Source of the DNA: Colwellia sp.
GTDB taxonomy: Bacteria > Pseudomonadota > Gammaproteobacteria > Enterobacterales > Alteromonadaceae
DNA: 64,000 nt
NCBI GenBank assembly: GCA_002733765.1
Contig: NVWU01000004.1
Location: 243,078 to 307,077, forward strand
Direction of reading: 5' to 3'
Shown here: in pieces, positions 63,655 through 64,000 of the stretch
Numbering within the stretch: position 1 is the stretch's first letter
How the letters are laid out: each line of letters opens with the position of its first letter
Made by a program: the position numbers and the translations under genes
Notes under the pieces: model-generated
What the model was told of the DNA's origin: nothing
Databases searched by the model: none
The model's input: the letters and a program-made list of their open reading frames with translations, nothing else

Positions 63655-64000
63655 TGAGTAACTTTAAAAAAATAAGCTTATTCAAAAAAATGCTGCTTAG
63701 TTTATTTTTGGGTTGCTTAATCATTGTTATTATTTTCTTTGGCTTACTTGAAAAACAACTTCAACAGAAGCTACCGTTACAACAAGCACAAATATTGACC
63801 ATCCCAAAGGGCAGCTCTGTTGCCTCCTTTGCAAAAACATTAGTTAATAAAGGCTGGATAGCTAACCGTTTTTGGTTAAGAAGTTATGCGCGTTTACATC
63901 CTGATAAAGTAAAGATAAAGGCAGGCACTTATCAAATAATGCCAGACATTACGTTAAGCACTTTACTTGAACATGTCTCTACAGGCAAAGAATACCAATT
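63651..64000 (+). CDS. mltG: Endolytic transglycosylase MltG, N-terminal part
   Basis: Only the first 116 codons are in the window. It has a short basic N-terminus, a membrane anchor (about residues 15-33), and the LysM-like region with I-P-K-G-S-S-V-A-S-F-A and K-A-G-T-Y-Q-I-M of the YceG/MltG family. MltG cuts nascent glycan strands and ends their growth. ATG 63651 or 63654 may be used, overlapping the pabC stop; coupling is likely. The active site lies beyond the window. Confidence 0.93.
   Translation, partial: MMSNFKKISLFKKMLLSLFLGCLIIVIIFFGLLEKQLQQKLPLQQAQILTIPKGSSVASFAKTLVNKGWIANRFWLRSYARLHPDKVKIKAGTYQIMPDITLSTLLEHVSTGKEYQ

Overview
The window is low-GC gammaproteobacterial chromosome, most like the Colwellia/Alteromonadales group. 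The evidence is the gene content and order: hexR divergent from zwf-pgl-edd-eda, rne divergent from rluC, and the yceD-rpmF-plsX-fab-pabC-mltG block. AT-rich codon use and DUF2999, HopJ-family and PA4780-like RIO kinase genes agree with this. It is mostly core chromosome with a few accessory genes and several families of small intergenic repeats. I saw no rRNA, tRNA, CRISPR array, intact insertion sequence or prophage.

Layout. 1-2.1 kb: the end of a LuxR-type response regulator and a chemoreceptor with a Cache domain. 2.2-11 kb: a probable lactate or 2-oxo/2-hydroxy-acid module on the minus strand (lutABC, an outer-membrane porin, a DctP-DctQ-DctM TRAP transporter) with a divergent LysR regulator. 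11.4-14.2 kb: a secreted gluzincin lipoprotein with PKD and GEVED-like domains, convergent with a small cupin of the DMSP-lyase type. 14.7-16.5 kb: a lysine riboswitch and lysC. 16.6-22.7 kb: glutathione peroxidase, DUF2999, HopJ-family protein, a beta-hydroxyacid dehydrogenase, YitT, sbcB, an integrase scrap and a cold-shock/DUF1294 fusion. 22.8-24.7 kb: a hipBA-type toxin-antitoxin operon behind three palindromic operators. 24.9-31.7 kb: a CxxCH cytochrome, a HelD-like helicase with nuclease-like and zinc-ribbon additions, the ABC-F protein YbiT behind a short upstream ORF, and a RIO kinase.

32.4-37.5 kb holds the most interesting cluster: DUF1445, pxpA, pxpB, pxpC, DUF4392 and a D-amino-acid aminotransferase. 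The first and fifth genes correspond to the two halves of the animal mitochondrial D-glutamate cyclase, and they flank the three subunits of bacterial 5-oxoprolinase. This suggests a D-glutamate/5-oxoproline salvage route. Then come a CBS protein, hrpA, a PilZ protein, pyk, hexR and the Entner-Doudoroff operon (37.6-50.5 kb), with a perfect HexR-type palindrome upstream of zwf.

51.1-64 kb: rne with a structured leader, rluC, a HAD phosphatase, yceF, and the rpmF-fatty-acid cluster. fabH is missing from its usual place between plsX and fabD. A consensus sigma70 promoter ends only a few bases before the yceD start codon, which suggests a leaderless transcript. Repeats include a 184-bp MITE with 19-bp terminal inverted repeats and a 6-bp target duplication, inserted into a second, larger palindromic repeat. 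Function calls rest on protein motifs and remembered family features; no database search was run.
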